Shown in pieces: positions 60,159 through 64,000 of a stretch of 64,000 bases of DNA. Source of the DNA: Onchidella celtica (taxonomy: Eukaryota; Mollusca; Gastropoda; Systellommatophora; Onchidiidae). The stretch's first letter is position 1; every line of letters begins with the position of its first letter. The DNA is taken from contig OZ007569.1 in assembly GCA_963931925.1 (NCBI GenBank), forward strand, positions 46,384,521-46,448,520, read 5' to 3'. Both the position numbers and the translations under genes were made by a program. A model generated the notes under the pieces. It worked only from the letters and a program-made list of their open reading frames with translations, had not been told where the DNA came from and did no database searches.

Positions 60159-60429
60159 CAGCAACTTAAATTTCTTGACAATCTGGGCCTACAAAACACA
60201 TCACGTCTTCAACACAAAACTGGCATTTTTGCCTAACTAAAAATATCAATTTGTTTGCTAAGAACATTTTATACTGGAAATCACTGTCACCAGTAAAGCT
60301 GTATTTTGCAAAGCCTTACTTTGGTAGGAAGAAAACTGTGTAAATGAAGAAGGTAAAATAAATTTTAAGAGAAATCAAGCTTTCGGGATCTGAAGACTTT
60401 CCGTTAGGTCCAGAATGAACCTGAAACTC

Positions 60430-61257
60430 TTGGGATTATGTATTTGAATGCCCAAAGACATTCTACTCGTCATATAAAAGACTCATGCTGAAACAATTCG
60501 AAGATACATTGAGAAGTAAACAATCCCAAGGCCGAATCCTACAAGAAAGATTGACCATTCAATATCAGCCGAGTACATCAAGAACATCAAACTGAGCGAC
60601 AAGGTCTGCGCCTTTGCTGCAAAAGGAAGACTTCAACTCTTGCAATGTGAAAGTCTGATGAGCCTGTACTACCCGGCAATGCATACTAGAACTTGCAAGA
60701 TCTGCAACCACCTGACAGAGACTGTCTCGCACATCCTCAACGGCTGTACAAAGTTCAAAAGACCCTATCAAGACAGGCGTAACAGGATTGTCAATCTAAT
60801 TTATGATAAAGTTAGAAGTGCAAACAAAGATTTGGACATTTTAAAAGACACAGTTCTTACTCCTGTCGCGTTTGATTCCACCTGTGACAGATTTAGACAT
60901 GAACACGTAAGACCAGACTTTACTGTAATTGATGAGCAAAACAAGAAAGTTACTATTCTTGAAATTGCAGTGCCCTTTGGTGCATTTATAACAAAGTGCT
61001 ATGAAGAAAAGTTTAATAACTATTTTCCACTATGTAATGAAATAAATAATCTTAACTTCTATACCGAGATTACAATACTAATCGTTGGTGGTCTCGGAAA
61101 TGTTTATCGAAGATTTCAGAGTGGCCTGCATCAACTAAACATCAGTCAAAGTGAAGCAAAATCCCTTGCAAAATACTGTAGCATCAGCGCCATAGTAGGG
61201 TCTTATACATTATGGCGAATGAGATGTAAAGAGTACGGACTTCAGTATGGTGATTAG
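60430..61257 (+). pseudogene. RLE-type LINE, C-terminal fragment 1
   Basis: The open part (from about 60560) reads 'AAKGRLQLLQCESLMSLYYP', then the finger 'CKICNHLTETVSHILNGC' (C-x2-C-x8-H-x4-C) and 'RPDFTVIDEQNKKVTILEIA', a PD..E nuclease core. A CCHC finger followed by such a restriction-like endonuclease is the C-terminal arrangement of R2/NeSL/Hero-type LINEs, which cut target DNA with this domain (family knowledge). Upstream the match continues only with frame breaks to about 60430. The fragment has no reverse transcriptase. Confidence 0.8.
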
Positions 61258-61383
61258 GCCAAGGACGTCACTTGTCATGGTCTGTATTCCTGTTAAGCAT
61301 AATGTGTTTATATTATGTTTGTACAAGATGACTTGTATTCTATGGAATAAAGAATTCAGAAATGTATGTGTGTATTGTGAAAT

Positions 61384-62759
61384 AATACTTTTGATCCCAA
61401 GTTCATTGGGTCATGTCCACAAGCCAGTAAAAAGTGGTCTATGTAAACTTGGCCTGAGTAACATCGAAGCAAAATTTATAGCAAAATACTGCAGTGTTAG
61501 CATTGTGTAACAAATCCCAGATTGGGAGATGTCCTTAATACGACAGACGAACAATCACAAACAAACAAGTATAGCAATTAACAAAAACAGTCAAGCAGGC
61601 TCACATATTTATTATCACATTAATAAGTACAATTCAATAAATACCATACAGTCCTCGTTCCCCTCAATCATTCATTCCACGGCAGTATATTCACTTCTTT
61701 AAAATATGAAATTTTGGCTTCAGCCTAACATCAATTTCTGCACTACCTTGCAGTACAATATCTTAATACATAAAAATTATATCTCATAAAACCTTGCGGT
61801 ACAATATCTTAATACATATATCTCATAAAACCTTGCAGTACACTATCTTAATACATATATCCCATAAATAGGGCCAGCCTCGATTCCCCGAATCAGACTG
61901 CTACTGATACTGTGCTGCCTGTCGGCCTTACGCCACAGGTACCCTTGGCGGAAGCACCCAGATACTGGCGTACATCCCCAGCCCTGCCTATGTCCTCTAG
62001 GTCCTGACGGTGGCATCACAGCCCGACCCCGTCACCTCAGTTACGGCCGCTACGGCTTACGGCCTGTACCCGGCACCTATAAAGAATAACATCACATCTC
62101 TATAATACCATGTACTTACTATACACTCACCACTCACTACGACCCATCAAGCGTACACACAACATTCCACATTTCACCCACCACACAGCCAACACTCACG
62201 CAAACACTACACAGCCGCACATCTCTACTGTAACACACACTCACAGTATTGCACAGCAATCCGACTATGCTAAAAATCCATGCTCCTAACATACGTAACT
62301 CGCTCATTGTTCACATCTATTTATACAGTACTGAATTACTTGCACACTCCTTAAGTCCTCGCATATAACTTATTTGCATCATTATCATCATCAGAATATA
62401 GTAGATTTATCATCACAATTACAAATCCTTATAATTCAACCTACCAATCTTCACTGGAATATCTCAAAAACTCCCGACTGCCCCTCACACGTCTGTTCTC
62501 TTGAACTTCATAGCTTGCAGTGACTTTTCATTACACAGACGTTACCTCAATAACCTGAAAACTCTACTCAGGTCATTGCACGCTTTCCAGTTAACTGTCT
62601 GCCTGAACTATCAGTGAGTTAATCTTACAACTCCATACCCACTTTACAACAATCCTTTTAATCGCGCTCACTCCACTTGTGACACAGTGGCATAGGCTCT
62701 TTTAATGTGTGGAAGCTGAGAGCAAGAAAGTACGGCAGAAAGAGTCGAGCATAAAGTGG
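61384..62759 (+). pseudogene. RLE-type LINE, C-terminal tail fragment 2, split by a solo LTR
   Basis: 'LGLSNIEAKFIAKYCSVS' (to 61505) corresponds to 'LNISQSEAKSLAKYCSIS' at the end of fragment 1. The matching continuation 'IGSFNVWKLRARKYG' and a stop lie at 62690-62759, on the other side of the LTR. This is therefore a third, truncated copy of the same LINE family tail, interrupted by an LTR insertion. Confidence 0.75.
61506..62684. mobile_element. Solo LTR related to the Gmr1-like element
   Basis: It starts TGTAACAAATCCCAGATTGG and ends 'TCCACTTGTGACA', paralleling TGTCACAAATCCCAGACTGG and 'TCCACTCGTGACA' of the 913-bp LTR. Flanks CATTG (61501-61505) and CAGTG (62685-62689) look like a 5-bp target duplication with one change. 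No internal region is present, so LTR-LTR recombination is likely. At 1179 bp it is longer and clearly diverged, a sister subfamily. Confidence 0.85.
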
Positions 62760-62923
62760 AACAATATTGTATGAACTCTAATATTCACCAGAGAAGCAGA
62801 TTTGCAGGGCAAGAATGAAAGGGACCATAGAAAGCTTCTGTACAATTCGATGTATTGTTTCTCCAATAGGATATTGTACGGATACATTTGACATGTAATT
62901 AATGGAAAAAAAAAACAAATTTG

Positions 62924-62928
<5 letters not shown>

Positions 62929-62954
<26 letters not shown>

Positions 62955-62957
62955 TGT
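62929..62957. repeat. (TATG)n microsatellite
   Basis: TATG units directly before the third LINE fragment. Confidence 0.9.
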
Positions 62958-64000
62958 ACTACCCTATTATCCAAACCTCACCTTCACTGAAAAGGATATA
63001 AATCACCTTGAAGATCTTATTGCCAATATGGTCAGGGAATGGCTAAGTCTTAACAACTCTGCCACTAGAGCCTTCATGTTTACACCAAAGTCACACGGAG
63101 GACTAGGACTACTCAGCCCACGTGTAATGTACTATGCGAAACACCTGGCATTCTACCTGTCGGTATTGAACAGCGACGACCCACAGGTTAGAGAAACAGC
63201 GAGAAAATCATTAAAGTTGCACATGGACAAACGCAAGGTTGCAAACACGACTGATGAAACGTCTTTCGCGAGATATAAAACAAATGAAAAGGGTATAATC
63301 AGGAAAGAGTCTAAAGTAAACTGGACGAGATCAACATGGGTACATTTGAACGAAATGTGTGCAAGAATGAACCTAAAGCTACATGACAGAAACAACAAAT
63401 ATGCCTTCGAACTCCACATAGATGAAGAGATATCAACTGTCATCGAAGATGCCACACGATTTTATGCGGCGTACAAAAAACTTCAGCTAAACGAAATCAC
63501 CGAAAGTTGGAAAGCCAAGAAATCTCAGGGACGTATTGTACGGGAATCCCCCAATATCGATCACTCTCTCTCCAACTCATTCTGGACAAACCACAACATT
63601 CCGGACAAAATAAGAAGTTTTATCACTAAGGGACGATTACAATTACTTCCATGTGAAAGCTTAATGAGTCTTTACTATCCTGATGTGTATTCCAAAATAT
63701 GTAAACTTTGTAACCATCCTACAGAAACTGCCTCACATATTTTAAATGGATGCACAAAATTCAAGACCATGTATCAGGAGCGACACAACAGAATTGTTAA
63801 CTTTATAACAAACAAAATTAAAGGAAATAGCATCAACAATAAAATTGTCCTTATGGATACGCCCCTCACGCCAGCAATTTTTCAGTCTAGTAATACATCC
63901 TTCAACCACTCACAAAACAGACCGGATATCACAGTCATAGACCCAGATAATAAGGCAGTAAAGCTTGTTGAAATATCTATCCCATTCGATGCCTTCATTG
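62958..64000 (+). CDS. RLE-type LINE ORF, fragment 3, running off the window
   Basis: An open frame without a stop extends from the TATG repeat to the last base. It encodes the region after the reverse transcriptase ('FTPKSHGGLGLLSPRVMYYA' is typical thumb/post-RT sequence), then 'KGRLQLLPCESLMSLYYP', the finger 'CKLCNHPTETASHILNGC', and 'NRPDITVIDPDN...LVEISIPFDAFI', the nuclease core. It aligns with fragment 1 throughout its second half and is better preserved. The start is not an ATG; the fragment is 5'-truncated at the microsatellite. The ORF end lies outside the window. Confidence 0.82.

Overview
The window is animal nuclear DNA: split genes with GT..AG introns, LTR and non-LTR retrotransposons, tRNA-derived SINEs, Harbinger-type and foldback DNA transposons, and many micro- and minisatellites. 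The repeat mix (a Gmr1-type Ty3 element, RLE-type LINEs, SINEs with a 'GCGCTATATAAAT' tail) and the two recognisable gene families suggest a marine invertebrate, most likely a lophotrochozoan such as a mollusc. That placement is inference; no ribosomal or mitochondrial marker is present. There are no bacterial operons or CRISPR arrays.

The left 40 kb is a large direct duplication. Copy A (before base 1 to about 11790) and copy B (13557 to about 40010) each carry a five-exon gene for a small secreted cystine-knot ligand of neurotrophin/Spaetzle type (exons in A 3368-10867, in B 18726-35604). Later events separate the copies. A gained two Harbinger elements arranged head to tail (407-3057). B gained a young 4.5-kb Ty3/Gypsy element with identical 138-bp LTRs (13934-18435), a SINE (about 21379-21850), and a 4-kb LINE (23150-34442) that was itself split by a 7.3-kb Gmr1-like LTR element (24769-32097). 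A carries only the 3' half of that LINE plus 552 bp of the LTR, nearly identical to B and embedded in more diverged flanks. This looks like a gene-conversion or template-switch tract, or an assembly chimera. In the exons encoding the mature ligand, A and B differ more than in neighbouring introns, and the charge of the product changes from basic (B) to acidic (A). A 36-bp minisatellite follows both genes; it is short after A and expanded to several kb after B.

The middle (40-47 kb) holds one clear conserved gene, a four-exon NPC2 / ML-domain sterol-binding protein on the minus strand (43695-46763). Its first intron contains a 28-bp minisatellite. A 0.4-kb sequence at 42912-43312 recurs inverted at 11862-12290, just beyond copy A.

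The right part (47-64 kb) is repeat-rich. It contains a tRNA-derived SINE with a doubled head, a 2.83-kb almost fully palindromic foldback element (52699-55529) with a CCGG target duplication and a preserved empty site 2.7 kb away, and a THAP-domain exon facing a second ORF from inverted copies of one promoter-like sequence (56016-57158). It ends in a cluster of RLE-type LINE fragments interrupted by a solo LTR related to the Gmr1-like element. The last LINE ORF runs off the window.
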